From contig NZ_CP017754.1 in the NCBI RefSeq assembly GCF_001854325.1, positions 4,154,001 to 4,218,000 of the forward strand: a stretch of 64,000 nt of DNA, in the 5' to 3' direction. The position numbers were made by a program, and so were the translations under genes. The stretch is from Cupriavidus malaysiensis (lineage in GTDB: Bacteria > Pseudomonadota > Gammaproteobacteria > Burkholderiales > Burkholderiaceae). Below the pieces are notes generated by a model. The model did not search any database, was not told where the DNA came from, and worked only from the letters and a program-made list of their open reading frames with translations. Below are positions 1-9,724 of the stretch, piece by piece; position 1 is the first letter of the stretch, and every line of letters starts with the position of its first letter.

Positions 1-915
1 GCGCTCCGCCGTCAACGGTACTCCCAGCGCGCCCACCGGCCCCTCGTTGGTCGGCGCCAGCTCGCGGAAGAAGACGAAGCGCGGATTGACGTTGAGCATC
101 TCGTCGACCCGGCCCGGATTGGCACGCGCCCAGGCCTTGATGCCCTGCATGGTGGCCTGGGCCGGCGTGATTTCGCCGCGGTCCAGCAGCCATTTGCCGA
201 AGGATCGGAACGGATGGTCGTTGGTGCCGCCGTAACCGACCCGCATCAGCGTGCCGTCGGCCAGGCGGATGCGGCCCGAACCCTGGATCTGCAGGAAGGC
301 AGCCTCGACCGGGTCGTCCACCCAGGCCAGCTCCTGGCCGCGCAGCCCCGGGTTCTGCAGCAGTTCGGCGCGCGCCGGCAGCGCGCGGCCGTTCCATTGC
401 GGCGGCTTGCGGTACAGCGCGACCTGGTAGGGCCCCTGGCGCGTGCGCGAACCATGGAGGATGGGCTCGTAGTAGCCGGTGATCAGGCCGGAGTCGGAGC
501 CATCGCCGTTGACCACACGGTAGGGCTGGAAATAGGTCTCGAAATAGCTGCGCATCGCGCCCAAGTCGCCGGCGTCGACCATCAGGCCGGCCGAGCAGGC
601 GCGGTTCCAGTCCGCGCGCTTCTTCAGTACCTGGCAGCTTTCCTGCAGCGCCGGCCAGGCGGCGCGCACGTCGTCCTGCTGCCAGCCGGCGACATCGTTC
701 CAGTCGACCGCTTGCAGCCGGCCCTTCTGCGACGACGCGGCCGGCGGCTGGCCGGGCGTGCCGGGTCCCTCGACACGCGGCGGCGGACCGCTCATGCAGC
801 CGGCCAGCAAGGCCGCGCCGGCGGCCAGGGCCAGCCAGGCTCGCGTGCGCGCTGATGGCAGCACTGGACGCTGCCAGGAGAAACGGGGAAGGGAAGAAAA
901 ATCCGGAGTTGCCAT
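1..915 (-). CDS. mltA: Membrane-bound lytic murein transglycosylase A (3' part beyond window)
   Basis: MltA cleaves the glycan strands of peptidoglycan by a lytic transglycosylase reaction at the periplasmic face of the outer membrane. The visible 305 residues start at the ATG at 915 and have a lipoprotein signal with lipobox LLAGC (Cys40). The family motif GYYEP is at residues 147-151, followed by the double-psi barrel region (GSGRIRLADG). The family is usually 360-400 residues, so roughly the last quarter, with the 3D domain and the catalytic Asp, lies left of base 1. The gene is divergent from the small membrane protein at 1019. Identification is firm; integrity cannot be judged. Confidence 0.93.
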   Translation of the reverse strand, partial: MATPDFSSLPRFSWQRPVLPSARTRAWLALAAGAALLAGCMSGPPPRVEGPGTPGQPPAASSQKGRLQAVDWNDVAGWQQDDVRAAWPALQESCQVLKKRADWNRACSAGLMVDAGDLGAMRSYFETYFQPYRVVNGDGSDSGLITGYYEPILHGSRTRQGPYQVALYRKPPQWNGRALPARAELLQNPGLRGQELAWVDDPVEAAFLQIQGSGRIRLADGTLMRVGYGGTNDHPFRSFGKWLLDRGEITPAQATMQGIKAWARANPGRVDEMLNVNPRFVFFRELAPTNEGPVGALGVPLTAER

Positions 916-1018
916 CTTGCTCTGTTCAATCGCCGGCCCGCGCGATCCGATGCGCCACCGATGTCCTACAATGCCCAGCGTCCTGTCATCCAACCACGCC
1001 CCCGGCACGGATCACGCC

Positions 1019-1219
1019 ATGAGTGCATTCCTCGAAGCCCATCCCATGCTGCTGTTCGCCCTGGAAGCCGGCGTGGCATTGTTCCTGCTGATCTTCATCG
1101 TGGTCTGGACCATGGGCACCGCCAAGAAGCATCCCCGCCCGACCCGCGCACCGGCCGATCACCCTTCGCGCAGCGGCCAGCCCGCGCAGCCTGGAGAGGA
1201 CAACGGCGGCGCCCGATAG
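1019..1219 (+). CDS. Small single-pass membrane protein, unknown function
   Basis: This 66-residue ORF encodes one hydrophobic helix (about residues 10-32, rich in L, F, A, I, V) followed by a hydrophilic Lys/Arg/Pro/Gly tail. That predicts a short inner-membrane protein with a cytoplasmic tail. A TACAAT box lies about 45 bases upstream, and the gene diverges from mltA. I do not recognise the family. Small proteins of this type are common in Burkholderiaceae, but the evidence for expression is only start position and composition. Confidence 0.55.
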   Translation: MSAFLEAHPMLLFALEAGVALFLLIFIVVWTMGTAKKHPRPTRAPADHPSRSGQPAQPGEDNGGAR

Positions 1220-1277
1220 GTTCCGCGCGCCGCGCCGGCGGCATCGTGCGCGCGGCGCGGAATCCGCGCCGGCCGAC

Positions 1278-1652
1278 TCAATGCAGCATGCGCGGCAGCA
1301 CCAGCGCGAACTCGGGAATCGGCACCTCGAAGCGGTGGCCGTCCTCGGCCACGCAGAAGTAGTCGCCCTTCATCGAGCCCACCGGGGTGGAGATGGTGGC
1401 CCAGCTGGTGTATTCGAAATGCTCGCCCGGCTTGAGCAGCGGCTGGTGCCCGACCACGCCGAGGCCGGACACTTCCTGCGTGCCGTTGTCGCTGTCGGTA
1501 ATGATCCAGTGGCGCGAGATCAACTGCGCAGCCACCTCGCCGGTATTGTGGATGGTGATGGTGTAAGCGAAGGCATGGCGCCCGCGCTCGGGATCGGACT
1601 GCTCGGGCAGGTACTGGGTGCGTACCGCCACGGAAAACGCGTACTCGCTCAT
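1278..1652 (-). CDS. apaG: ApaG domain protein
   Basis: ApaG is a small immunoglobulin-fold (fibronectin III-like) protein, historically linked to Co2+/Mg2+ efflux phenotypes and diadenosine tetraphosphate metabolism. Its exact biochemical role is unsettled. The start at 1652 gives 124 residues, the standard family length; a longer reading from 1700 adds 16 residues unlike the family. Typical segments are visible: YTITIHN, the RHWIITDSDG-like stretch (RHWIITDSDN), GEHFEYTS, and SMKGDYFC. The gene is divergent from rpe across about 160 bases. Confidence 0.95.
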   Translation of the reverse strand: MSEYAFSVAVRTQYLPEQSDPERGRHAFAYTITIHNTGEVAAQLISRHWIITDSDNGTQEVSGLGVVGHQPLLKPGEHFEYTSWATISTPVGSMKGDYFCVAEDGHRFEVPIPEFALVLPRMLH

Positions 1653-1763
1653 CGTCTGGGGCGTCGGGCCGAGGAAATGGGTAGCCGCATTGTGCGGCAA
1701 GGCACCCGGGGCGGCAAGCGCGGCGCCGGACGGGCATGGCCGGCGCCCGCGGCGCCGGCAGCG

Positions 1764-1769
1764 TAAAAT
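1764..1769 (+). promoter_or_regulatory. Possible -10 box of the rpe-gph promoter
   Basis: TAAAAT stands 45 bases before the rpe start in otherwise GC-rich DNA between divergent apaG and rpe. No clear -35 hexamer is visible, so this is a positional guess. Confidence 0.3.
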
Positions 1770-1814
1770 GGCGGCGGTTCCCTCGTTTTATCGCCAATTC
1801 CCCACGCCGCCGCC

Positions 1815-2528
1815 ATGAGCACGCCCACGTACCGCATCGCCCCGTCCATCCTGTCCGCCGACTTCGCCCGCCTGGGCGAGGAAGTCCGCCGCGTGACCGA
1901 GGCCGGCGCCGACTGGATCCACTTCGACGTGATGGACAATCACTACGTGCCGAACCTGACGGTCGGCCCGATGGTGTGCGAAGCCATCCGCCCGCACGTG
2001 ACGGCACCGATCGACGTGCACCTGATGGTGCGTCCGGTCGACCGCATCATTCCCGACTTCGCGCGCGCCGGGGCCAACATCATCACCTTCCACCCCGAGG
2101 CCAGCGACCACGTCGACCGCTCGCTGGCACTGATCCGCGACCAGGGCTGCCAGGCCGGCCTGGTGTTCAACCCGGCCACGCCGCTGCACCATCTGGACCA
2201 TGTGATGGACCGCCTCGACGTGATCCTGCTGATGTCGGTCAACCCCGGCTTCGGCGGCCAGTCCTTCATCCCCGAGACGCTCAACAAGCTGCGCGCCGTG
2301 CGCGCCCGCATCGACGCCTATGCCGAGCGCACCGGCCGCCCCATCCTGCTGGAAGTCGACGGCGGCGTGAAGGTCGATAACATCGCCGAGATCGCGGCAG
2401 CCGGCGCCGACACCTTCGTGGCCGGCTCGGCGGTGTTCGGCAAGCCCGACGCCGACGGTGGCTACCGCGGCGTGCTGTCGGCCCTGCGCGCCGAACTGGC
2501 CAAGGTCCCCGCGCAGGCAGCCCGATGA
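1815..2528 (+). CDS. rpe: Ribulose-phosphate 3-epimerase
   Basis: Rpe interconverts ribulose 5-phosphate and xylulose 5-phosphate in the pentose phosphate pathway (and Calvin cycle where present). The 237-residue TIM barrel shows [16 protein letters not shown] near the N terminus, [12 protein letters not shown] with metal ligands His and Asp, [16 protein letters not shown], and EVDGGV, all diagnostic. The stop overlaps the gph start by ATGA, so the two are translationally coupled. That pairing fits their metabolic roles: gph removes phosphoglycolate. Confidence 0.97.
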   Translation: MSTPTYRIAPSILSADFARLGEEVRRVTEAGADWIHFDVMDNHYVPNLTVGPMVCEAIRPHVTAPIDVHLMVRPVDRIIPDFARAGANIITFHPEASDHVDRSLALIRDQGCQAGLVFNPATPLHHLDHVMDRLDVILLMSVNPGFGGQSFIPETLNKLRAVRARIDAYAERTGRPILLEVDGGVKVDNIAEIAAAGADTFVAGSAVFGKPDADGGYRGVLSALRAELAKVPAQAAR

Positions 2529-3247
2529 GCGCCGCACAGCCGGCGCGCCGCGACTGGAGCGGCATCCGCGGCGTGATCGTCGACCTCGATGGCACCATGG
2601 TCGATACCGCAGGTGACTTCCACGCCGCCGTCAATGCCATGCTGGGCGCGCTCGCGCGCCTGCACCCGCACCTGCCGGCGCCGGCGCCGCTGACGCGCGA
2701 AGCCATCGTCAGCTTCGTCGGCAAGGGCTCGGAGAACCTGATCCGGCGCGTGCTCGACGCCCGCTTCACGCCGGCCCACGCCAACGGCCTGTTCGCCGAC
2801 GCGCTGGCGCTGTACGACCGCGAGTACCTGCGCATCAACGGCCGGTTCTCGCAGGTCTACGCGGGTGTGGCCGAAGGCCTGGCGCGCCTCAAGGCCGCCG
2901 GGCTGCGCCTGGCCTGCGTGACCAACAAGCCCTACAGCTTCACCGAGCCGCTGTTGGCCAAGACCGGGCTGGTCCGGTATTTCGAGCTGGTCTACGGTGG
3001 CGACGCCTTCCCGCTGCGCAAGCCGGACCCGCTGCCCCTGCTCAAGGTGGCCGAGGCCTTCCGCCTGGAGCCGGCGCAGATGGCAGCCATCGGGGACTCC
3101 GAGAACGACGCCCAGGCGGCCCGCGCGGCCGGCATGGGAGTGCTGCTGGTGCCCTATGGCTACAACCACGGCAACCCTGTACAAGGCGTCGACGCCGATG
3201 GTATAGTCGGCACCATTGCCCAGGCGGCGTCCCTGTTGACGGCGTAG
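2525..3247 (+). CDS. gph: Phosphoglycolate phosphatase
   Basis: Gph is a HAD-superfamily phosphatase that hydrolyses 2-phosphoglycolate to glycolate, clearing a by-product of DNA repair or Rubisco oxygenation. The 240 residues carry motif [10 protein letters not shown] (nucleophile Asp), motif II around VTNKP, the conserved Lys in RKPDPLPLL, and motif [16 protein letters not shown]. Its ATG overlaps the rpe stop. Start and length agree with the family. Other HAD phosphatases are possible in principle, but the rpe-gph-trpE context supports Gph. Confidence 0.94.
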   Translation: MSAAQPARRDWSGIRGVIVDLDGTMVDTAGDFHAAVNAMLGALARLHPHLPAPAPLTREAIVSFVGKGSENLIRRVLDARFTPAHANGLFADALALYDREYLRINGRFSQVYAGVAEGLARLKAAGLRLACVTNKPYSFTEPLLAKTGLVRYFELVYGGDAFPLRKPDPLPLLKVAEAFRLEPAQMAAIGDSENDAQAARAAGMGVLLVPYGYNHGNPVQGVDADGIVGTIAQAASLLTA

Positions 3248-3349
3248 CGGGCATGACCGAAGCCGGTCCCGGCGCATGGCACACGTATTGCACGGATTGC
3301 AGTGCGCGGCAGACCGGCCTTCGCTTACCTCCGTCGCAGAACACGACAC

Positions 3350-3436
3350 ATGTTTCTGAATCGCAAACGCATCTCTTCTGGCAGTGATCGGCAGGCCTGG
3401 CCCTGGCGTCGCTGGCGCGCCTCCCAACAGGCGTAA
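3350..3436 (+). CDS. trpL: Putative trp operon leader peptide (28 aa, three Trp)
   Basis: A short ORF 297 bases upstream of trpE encodes 28 residues with the core AWPWRRW, so Trp codons fall at residues 17, 19 and 22. Trp is the rarest residue, and a small ORF with three clustered Trp codons immediately before trpE is the classic sign of ribosome-mediated attenuation. The stop is TAA. There is no strong Shine-Dalgarno match upstream of the ATG, which lowers confidence. Inferred role: stalling of the ribosome at low Trp-tRNA to control transcription into trpE. Confidence 0.65.
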   Translation: MFLNRKRISSGSDRQAWPWRRWRASQQA

Positions 3437-3733
3437 AGTGCGTTCGCGAGTCTCCTGAGAAGCTTCCCTACACGCGGAAGGTTTCGCCAGGCCGGCAGCA
3501 GCCGGGCAATCCCAGCCATACCCCTCTCGCCAGCCGGCCGTAGCCAACGCCGCAGCAATCGGCTACGTTTGGTCCACGAACGCACCGCACGCCCCACCAG
3601 GCCGTGTGCGGTCTTGTTCGCAAGTCTTCCGCACCACGGCAAGCCACCGGGGCCGGCGACCGTATCGCCTGCCCCTCCCGCCGTACCATGGCGCCGCCGC
3701 CCGGCAGCGGGCGCGCCGCCCACGAGGATGGAC
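3437..3733 (+). promoter_or_regulatory. trp leader RNA with alternative hairpins (attenuator candidate)
   Basis: Between the leader peptide and trpE the RNA can form a CTTCC/GGAAG hairpin near 3465-3482 and a perfect 7-bp stem CGTAGCC (3539-3545) with GGCTACG (3561-3567), followed by only TTT. GC-rich inverted segments near 3490-3540 give further options. There is no long U-tract, so if a terminator exists it is weak or Rho-assisted. The function is inferred from the leader ORF and position. Confidence 0.45.
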
Positions 3734-5260
3734 ATGACCGAGCTCGAATTCAAATCGCTGGCCGACCAGGGCTACAACCGCATCCCGCTGATCGCCGAGG
3801 CCTTCGCCGACCTGGAGACGCCCCTCTCGCTCTACCTGAAGCTGGCCCAGTCGCAAACCCGCGGCATCAACACCTTCTTGCTGGAATCGGTAGTCGGCGG
3901 AGAACGCTTCGGCCGCTATTCCTTCATCGGCCTGCACGCCCGCACGCTGCTGCGCGCCTACGGCGAGCGCACCGAGGTGGTGACCGACGGCCGAGTGGTG
4001 GAGACGCATGAAGGCAACCCGCTGGACTTCATCGCCGACTTCGAAAAGCGCTTCAAGGTGGCGCTGCGCCCAGGCCTGCCGCGCTTCTGCGGCGGCCTGG
4101 CCGGCTATTTCGGCTACGACGCGGTGCGCTATATCGAGAAGAAGCTCGCCGCCACGCAGAAGGCCGACGACCTCGGCCTGCCCGACATCCAGTTGCTGCT
4201 GTGCGAAGAGCTGGCGGTGATCGACAACCTGTCGGGCAAGCTCTACCTGATCGTCTACGCCGACCCGAACACGCCCGAGGCCTATCCGCGCGCCCGCGCC
4301 CGCCTGCGCGACCTGCGCATGAAGCTGCGCCAGCCGGTGGACCTGCCGGTCACCAGCCCGTCGGTGCAGACCGAGGTCTTCCGCGAATTCGACAAGGCCG
4401 ACTATCTGGCCGCCGTCCACCGCGCCAAGGAGTACATCATGGCCGGCGACATGATGCAGGTGCAGATCGGCCAGCGCCTGACCAAGCCCTACCGCGACGC
4501 GCCGCTGTCGCTGTACCGCGCGCTGCGCTCGCTGAACCCCTCGCCGTACATGTACTTCTACAACTTCGGCGACTTCCAGATCGTCGGTGCCTCGCCCGAG
4601 ATCCTGGTGCGCCAGGAGACCCGCCGCACCGGCACCGCGAACAACGGCGGCGAAGTGCGCGAGGAGCGCGTCATCACCATCCGCCCGCTGGCCGGCACCC
4701 GCCCGCGCGGCAATACGCCGGAGAAGGACGCCCAGCTCGCCACCGAACTGCTCAACGACCCCAAGGAAATCGCCGAGCACGTGATGCTGATCGACCTGGC
4801 GCGCAACGACATCGGCCGCATCGCCGAGACCGGCAGCGTCAAGGTCACCGACAAGATGGTGATCGAGAAGTACTCGCACGTGCAGCACATCGTCAGCTCG
4901 GTCGAAGGCCGCCTCAAGGACGGCATGACCAATCTCGACGTGCTGCGCGCCAGCTTCCCGGCCGGCACGCTGTCGGGCGCACCCAAGGTGCGCGCGATGG
5001 AGATCATCGACGAGCTGGAGCCGCGCAAGCGCGGCATCTACGGCGGCGCGGTGGGCTACCTGTCCTTCGGCGGTGAAATGGACCTCGCCATCGCCATCCG
5101 CACCGGCATCATCAAGGACGGCAACCTCTACGTGCAGGCGGCCGCCGGCATCGTCGCCGATTCGGACCCCGAAGCCGAATGGCGCGAGACCGAAGCCAAG
5201 GCGCGCGCGGTGATCCGCGCCGCCGAGCAGGTCCAGGATGGCCTGGACTCCGACATCTGA
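3734..5260 (+). CDS. trpE: Anthranilate synthase component I
   Basis: TrpE converts chorismate plus ammonia (from TrpG) to anthranilate, the first step of tryptophan synthesis. From the ATG at 3734 it has 508 residues, the usual length; GAGGA lies 5 bases upstream, which favours this start over one at 3728. The N-terminal domain holds [17 protein letters not shown], where LLES is the Trp feedback site. The C-terminal chorismate-binding domain has [19 protein letters not shown], and [14 protein letters not shown]. It is followed after 26 bases by trpG. Confidence 0.97.
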   Translation: MTELEFKSLADQGYNRIPLIAEAFADLETPLSLYLKLAQSQTRGINTFLLESVVGGERFGRYSFIGLHARTLLRAYGERTEVVTDGRVVETHEGNPLDFIADFEKRFKVALRPGLPRFCGGLAGYFGYDAVRYIEKKLAATQKADDLGLPDIQLLLCEELAVIDNLSGKLYLIVYADPNTPEAYPRARARLRDLRMKLRQPVDLPVTSPSVQTEVFREFDKADYLAAVHRAKEYIMAGDMMQVQIGQRLTKPYRDAPLSLYRALRSLNPSPYMYFYNFGDFQIVGASPEILVRQETRRTGTANNGGEVREERVITIRPLAGTRPRGNTPEKDAQLATELLNDPKEIAEHVMLIDLARNDIGRIAETGSVKVTDKMVIEKYSHVQHIVSSVEGRLKDGMTNLDVLRASFPAGTLSGAPKVRAMEIIDELEPRKRGIYGGAVGYLSFGGEMDLAIAIRTGIIKDGNLYVQAAAGIVADSDPEAEWRETEAKARAVIRAAEQVQDGLDSDI

Positions 5261-5286
5261 CCCGGAACAGGACAGGAGAAACGGCC

Positions 5287-5871
5287 ATGCTGCTGATGAT
5301 CGACAACTACGATTCCTTTACCTACAACCTCGTGCAGTATTTCGGCGAACTCGGCGCCGACGTGCGCACCTTCCGCAACGACGAGATCACGCTGGACGAG
5401 ATCGAGGCCCTCGGGCCCGACCATATCTGCGTCTCGCCCGGCCCCTGCAGCCCCAGGGAAGCCGGCATCTCGGTGGCCGTGCTGCAGCACTTCGCCGGCA
5501 AGGTGCCGCTGCTGGGCGTGTGCCTGGGCCACCAGGCCATCGGCGAGGCCTTCGGCGGCAAGGTGATCCGCGCCAAACAGGTCATGCACGGCAAGGTCAG
5601 CACCATCGAGACGACCCAGCAGGGCGTGTTCGCCGGGCTGCCCAGGCACTTCGACGTCACGCGCTATCATTCGCTGGCAATCGAGCGCGAGACCCTGCCC
5701 GACTGCCTGGAAGTGACGGCCTGGACGCCGGATGGCGAGATCATGGGCGTGCGCCACAAGACCCTTGCGGTCGAAGGCGTGCAATTCCACCCCGAATCCA
5801 TCCTGTCCGAGCACGGACACGCGCTGCTGGCGAACTTCCTCAAGGCGGGCTCGGGCGAGGTACGGCGATGA
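5287..5871 (+). CDS. trpG: Anthranilate synthase component II (glutamine amidotransferase)
   Basis: TrpG hydrolyses glutamine and channels ammonia to TrpE; the same subunit often also serves PabB. The 194 residues show [16 protein letters not shown] at the N terminus, the nucleophile Cys in [13 protein letters not shown], and the catalytic His/Glu in [14 protein letters not shown] lies 8 bases before the ATG at 5287. It sits between trpE and trpD in the same operon. Confidence 0.97.
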   Translation: MLLMIDNYDSFTYNLVQYFGELGADVRTFRNDEITLDEIEALGPDHICVSPGPCSPREAGISVAVLQHFAGKVPLLGVCLGHQAIGEAFGGKVIRAKQVMHGKVSTIETTQQGVFAGLPRHFDVTRYHSLAIERETLPDCLEVTAWTPDGEIMGVRHKTLAVEGVQFHPESILSEHGHALLANFLKAGSGEVRR

Positions 5872-5945
5872 AGCTGACCGATCCCGCCGCCGGCGCCGGC
5901 CCGCTCGCGCAACTGGAACCTGCCAACCATCCGAACGAGAGCCCC

Positions 5946-6983
5946 ATGTCCATCACCCCGCAGGAAGCGCTGACGCGCTGCATCGAACATCGCGAGATCT
6001 TCCACGACGAGATGCTGCACCTGATGCGGCAGATCATGCAGGCGCAGGTCTCGCCGGTGATGGCCGCCGCCATCCTGACCGGGCTGCGCGTGAAGAAGGA
6101 AACCATCGGCGAGATCTCCGCCGCGGCCCAGGTGATGCGCGAGTTCGCCAACAAGGTGCCGCTGCCCGCCGACGTGGCGCGCGGCAACTTCGTCGACATC
6201 GTCGGCACCGGCGGCGACGGCTCGCACACCTTCAATATCTCCACCGCCTCGATGTTCGTCGTGGCCGCGGCCGGCGCGCGCATCGCCAAGCACGGCAATC
6301 GCGGCGTCAGCTCCAAGTCGGGCAGCGCCGACGTGCTGGAGGCGCTCGGCGTCAACATCCTGCTGACGCCGGAACAGGTCGGCGAGTGCATCGAGCAGAC
6401 CGGCATCGGCTTCATGTTCGCGCCGACCCACCACCCGGCGATGAAGAACGTGGCGGCGATCCGCAAGGAGATGGGCGTGCGCACCATCTTCAATATTCTC
6501 GGCCCGCTGACCAATCCGGCCGGCGCGCCTAATATCCTGATGGGCGTGTTCCACCCGGACCTGGTCGGCATCCAGGTGCGCGTGATGCAGCGCCTGGGCG
6601 CCGAGCACGCGCTGGTGGTGTACGGCAAGGACGGCATGGACGAGGTCTCGCTGGGCGCCGCCACCATGGTCGGCGAACTGAAGGACGGCCAGGTGCGCGA
6701 GTACGAGATCCACCCCGAGGACTTCGGCCTGAACATGATCTCCAACCGCGGCCTGAAGGTGGCCGACGCGCTGGAGTCCAAGGCCATGCTGATGGAAGCG
6801 CTGGGCAACGTGGCGGGCACGCCGCGCGAGATCGTCTCGCTGAATGCCGGCACCGCGCTGTACGCCGCCAACGTGGCCAGCTCGATCGAGGACGGCATCG
6901 CGCGGGCGCGCGAGGCCATCGCCAGCGGCGCGGCGCGCGAGAAGCTCGACCAGTTCGTGCGCGCCACCCAGCAGTTCCAGTAA
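5946..6983 (+). CDS. trpD: Anthranilate phosphoribosyltransferase
   Basis: TrpD transfers the phosphoribosyl group of PRPP to anthranilate. With the start at 5946 (MSITPQEAL) it is 345 residues, as in relatives. Motifs are [14 protein letters not shown] (PRPP binding), [15 protein letters not shown], and NILGPLTNP. An upstream in-frame ATG at 5868 overlaps the trpG stop as ATGA and would add 26 poorly conserved-looking residues. I prefer 5946 by homologue length, but translation could couple from 5868. Confidence 0.95.
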   Translation: MSITPQEALTRCIEHREIFHDEMLHLMRQIMQAQVSPVMAAAILTGLRVKKETIGEISAAAQVMREFANKVPLPADVARGNFVDIVGTGGDGSHTFNISTASMFVVAAAGARIAKHGNRGVSSKSGSADVLEALGVNILLTPEQVGECIEQTGIGFMFAPTHHPAMKNVAAIRKEMGVRTIFNILGPLTNPAGAPNILMGVFHPDLVGIQVRVMQRLGAEHALVVYGKDGMDEVSLGAATMVGELKDGQVREYEIHPEDFGLNMISNRGLKVADALESKAMLMEALGNVAGTPREIVSLNAGTALYAANVASSIEDGIARAREAIASGAAREKLDQFVRATQQFQ

Positions 6984-7034
6984 AACACGCGCGCCGCCCC
7001 CGCCCGCGCGGGAGCGGCGGCAGAGAGTCAAGCC

Positions 7035-7838
7035 ATGTCCGATATCCTGCAGAAGATCCTGGCCGTCAAGGCCGATGAAGTCGCCGCCGCGCGCAAGCAA
7101 CGCGACCTCCACAGCCTGCGGGGCGAGGCCGAAAGCCTGCGCCACGAGGCAGGCCTGGCGCCGCGCGGCTTCGAGCGCGCGCTGCGCGCCAGGATCGGCG
7201 CCGGCCAGGCCGGCGTGATCGCCGAGGTCAAGAAGGCCTCGCCGTCCAAGGGCGTGCTGCGCGAGCACTTCGTGCCCGAGGCCATCGCCGAGAGCTATGC
7301 CGGCCACGGCGCGGCCTGCCTGTCGGTGCTGACCGACGTCAACTTCTTCCAGGGCCACGCCGACTACCTCAAGCGCGCCCGCGCCGCCTGCGAACTGCCG
7401 GCGCTGCGCAAGGACTTCATGGTCGACCTGTACCAGGTCTACGAAGCGCGCACCTGGGGGGCGGACTGCATCCTGCTGATCGTGGCGGCACTCGACCCGG
7501 GCCTGATGGCCGAGCTGGAAGCCTGCGCCCACGAACTGGGCATGGACGTGCTGGTGGAAGTGCATGGCGAGGACGAGCTGGAGCGCGCGCTGCGCCTGAA
7601 GACGCCGCTGCTGGGCATCAATAACCGCAACCTGCGCACCTTCGAGGTCTCACTGGACAACACCATCGGCCTGCTGCCGCACATCCCGGGCGAGCGCCTG
7701 GTGGTGACCGAATCCGGCATCCTCGGCCAGGCCGACGTGCAGCGCATGCGCGATGCCGGCGTGCACGCCTTCCTGGTCGGCGAGGCATTCATGCGCGCCA
7801 AGGATCCGGGCGCCGAGCTGGCACGGCTGTTCGCCTGA
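7035..7838 (+). CDS. trpC: Indole-3-glycerol phosphate synthase
   Basis: TrpC closes the indole ring, converting CdRP to indole-3-glycerol phosphate. The 267-residue TIM barrel shows [16 protein letters not shown] (substrate-binding loop and catalytic Lys), [22 protein letters not shown], and VTESGI followed by LVGEAFMRA. It is a stand-alone enzyme, not fused to TrpF. It lies 51 bases after trpD and 10 bases before the CYTH gene. Confidence 0.97.
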   Translation: MSDILQKILAVKADEVAAARKQRDLHSLRGEAESLRHEAGLAPRGFERALRARIGAGQAGVIAEVKKASPSKGVLREHFVPEAIAESYAGHGAACLSVLTDVNFFQGHADYLKRARAACELPALRKDFMVDLYQVYEARTWGADCILLIVAALDPGLMAELEACAHELGMDVLVEVHGEDELERALRLKTPLLGINNRNLRTFEVSLDNTIGLLPHIPGERLVVTESGILGQADVQRMRDAGVHAFLVGEAFMRAKDPGAELARLFA

Positions 7839-7848
7839 TCAGCGCGCC

Positions 7849-8478
7849 ATGGCCCAGGAAATCGAACTGAAGCTTGCCGTGCCGGACGGTGCGCTGGATG
7901 CGCTGGCCGCCTGGCTGGATGCCCATGGCGAAGCGCGCGGCCGCTGGCTGCTGCGCAATGTCTACCTCGACACCCCGGCGCGCGAGCTGGCCGGCGCGCG
8001 TGCCGCGCTGCGCCTGCGCAGCCAGGGCGAGCGCTGGCTGCAGACGCTGAAGACCGCCGGCAGCAGCGCGGGCGGCCTGGCCACACGCCACGAGTGGGAA
8101 ACCGAGGTCGCCGGCGAAGCGCTGGAACCGGCGCGCCTGCCGGCCGAGGCGCAGTCCCTGCTGGCGCCGCTGGCGCAGCGGCTGGCGCCGGTCTTCCGCA
8201 CCGACTTCGAGCGCCGCGCCTGGCTGGTGCGCCAGGACGGCGCCGAGATCGAGGCCGCGCTCGACATCGGCACCGTCAGCGCGCCCGGCACCAAGGAGGT
8301 GGAGCGCATCCAGGAACTCGAACTCGAATTCCTGGCCGGCGATGCCACCCAGGCCGCCCAGGCACTGCGCGCCCTGGCCGCGCGCCTGCAGGCGGTTGCA
8401 GCCCTGGTGCCCTCCGACCTGAGCAAGGCCGCGCGCGGCTATCGCCTGGCCGGCACGCGCCAGGACGAGGCGCCCTGA
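7849..8478 (+). CDS. CYTH-domain triphosphatase-like protein
   Basis: CYTH proteins form a triphosphate tunnel and hydrolyse inorganic or nucleoside/thiamine triphosphates. The signature ExExK is complete at residues 4-8 (EIELK), and further charged strands follow (ARAALRLRSQGERWLQTLK, HEWETEV, EAALDIG, ELELEF). The 209 residues hold only CYTH; the C-terminal CHAD domain that accompanies it in YgiF-type proteins is absent. It begins 10 bases after trpC and probably shares its transcript. Substrate is unknown; short-chain inorganic triphosphatase is the best guess. Confidence 0.85.
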   Translation: MAQEIELKLAVPDGALDALAAWLDAHGEARGRWLLRNVYLDTPARELAGARAALRLRSQGERWLQTLKTAGSSAGGLATRHEWETEVAGEALEPARLPAEAQSLLAPLAQRLAPVFRTDFERRAWLVRQDGAEIEAALDIGTVSAPGTKEVERIQELELEFLAGDATQAAQALRALAARLQAVAALVPSDLSKAARGYRLAGTRQDEAP

Positions 8479-8603
8479 GCCCCCGGGCGCGGCAGCGCCC
8501 GCCCGCTCCACCCCGGGGGCCCGGCCCGCCTCAGGCCCGGCCCACCTTGAACCCGGCGCCGGCAAGCCGGCAGGCCGCCCACCCGTTTCCCCTACCCGAC
8601 CCG

Positions 8604-9380
8604 ATGCAATCCGATCTCTTCGCTGCGGACACGCCCGCCCGATCCACCGCCCAGGCCCCCGCCGCCGCGCTGCAGGCCCAGGCCGACGCCCTGCCGCCGG
8701 CCTGGCGCACGCTGCTGGCCCCCTGCCTGTCCGGCGCCGGCTGGCGCGAACTGGCCGCCTTCGTCGACGGCGAGCACGCCAGCGGCAAGCGCGTGTTCCC
8801 GCACGACGTGTTCCACGCGCTGCACCTGACGCCGCCCGACTCGGTCAAGGTCGTGATCCTCGGCCAGGATCCCTACCACGGCGTCGAGACCGTGGCCGGC
8901 GCCGAGGTGCCGCAGGCCCACGGACTGGCCTTCTCGGTACCGGACGGCGTGCGGGTGCCGCCCAGCCTGCGCAATATCTTCAAGGAAATCGCCGCGGAGT
9001 ACGGCGAGGCGCCCGCGCGCGGCGCCTCGGGCAACCTCGAGGGCTGGGCCCGCCAGGGCGTGCTGCTGCTCAACACGGTGCTGACCGTCGAGCAGGGCCG
9101 CGCGGCCAGCCACGCCAAGCGCGGCTGGGAAGCGGTGACCGACTGCCTGATCCAGGCGCTGGCCGGCAGCCGCCAGAAGCTCGTGTTCCTGCTGTGGGGC
9201 AGCCATGCCCAGGCGAAGAAGCCGCTGCTGGGGGCGGGCCACTGCGTGCTGGAGGCGCCGCATCCGTCGCCGCTGTCGGCGCACCGAGGCTTCCTTGGCT
9301 GCGGCCACTTCCGCCAGGCCAATGACTGGCTGACGGCCCAGGGGCTGGCAGCGGTCGACTGGCAGGCGCACCGCGCCTGA
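8604..9380 (+). CDS. ung: Uracil-DNA glycosylase (family 1)
   Basis: Ung removes uracil from DNA to start base-excision repair. The 258 residues include the catalytic water-activating motif GQDPYHG (87-93), LLNTVLTVE, FLLWGSHAQAKK, and the minor-groove loop HPSPLSAHRGF. The start at 8604 follows about 125 bases of GC-rich spacer after the CYTH gene; the N-terminal 30 residues are variable as usual. Convergent with acyP. Confidence 0.96.
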   Translation: MQSDLFAADTPARSTAQAPAAALQAQADALPPAWRTLLAPCLSGAGWRELAAFVDGEHASGKRVFPHDVFHALHLTPPDSVKVVILGQDPYHGVETVAGAEVPQAHGLAFSVPDGVRVPPSLRNIFKEIAAEYGEAPARGASGNLEGWARQGVLLLNTVLTVEQGRAASHAKRGWEAVTDCLIQALAGSRQKLVFLLWGSHAQAKKPLLGAGHCVLEAPHPSPLSAHRGFLGCGHFRQANDWLTAQGLAAVDWQAHRA

Positions 9381-9390
9381 GCCGGAGTAT

Positions 9391-9421
9391 CCAGTCGATC
9401 CGGTCGATCCGGTCGACCCGG
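9391..9421 (+). repeat. Short 9-bp tandem repeat
   Basis: Three and a half copies of a unit close to CCGGTCGAT run in the spacer between convergent ung and acyP, each copy differing by at most one base. No function is evident. Confidence 0.6.
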
Positions 9422-9436
9422 CTTATGGCGGCCGCA

Positions 9437-9724
9437 TCACACGGTGGGGCGCCAGATGAAGCCCTGGAATTCCCCCTCCGACAAGGCCACCGCCAGGTCG
9501 AGCACCTGTGCCGCCGGCGGTCCGATGCGCATCCAGTCGCACAGGGCCCGCAGTTGCCCCGGGCTGCCGCGCGCCATGACCTCGACCGTGCCGTCGCTGC
9601 GGTTGCGCACCCAGCCGCGCAGCGCCAGTTCGCTGGCCCGCGCCGCGCAGGCAGCGCGGTAGCCTACGCCCTGCACGCGCCCGCTGGCCACGATGTGCCA
9701 GGTTTCCAGTTGCCGGGTTTCCAT
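9437..9724 (-). CDS. acyP: Acylphosphatase
   Basis: Acylphosphatase hydrolyses carboxyl-phosphate bonds of acyl phosphates. The start at 9724 gives 95 residues, the family size, with GGAGAG upstream; a start at 9775 would add 17 atypical residues. The two catalytic residues are present: Arg23 in GRVQGVGYR and Asn41 in GWVRNRSDG. It is a single-gene unit facing ung. Confidence 0.94.
   Translation of the reverse strand: METRQLETWHIVASGRVQGVGYRAACAARASELALRGWVRNRSDGTVEVMARGSPGQLRALCDWMRIGPPAAQVLDLAVALSEGEFQGFIWRPTV

Noticed and set aside
5868..5945. Upstream trpD start overlapping the trpG stop
   Set aside because: The 26 extra residues ([11 protein letters not shown]...) look unlike TrpD N termini, and the start at 5946 gives normal length. 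Kept only as an alternative.
9391..9421. CRISPR-like repeat
   Set aside because: The units are 9 bp without spacers; a simple tandem repeat only.
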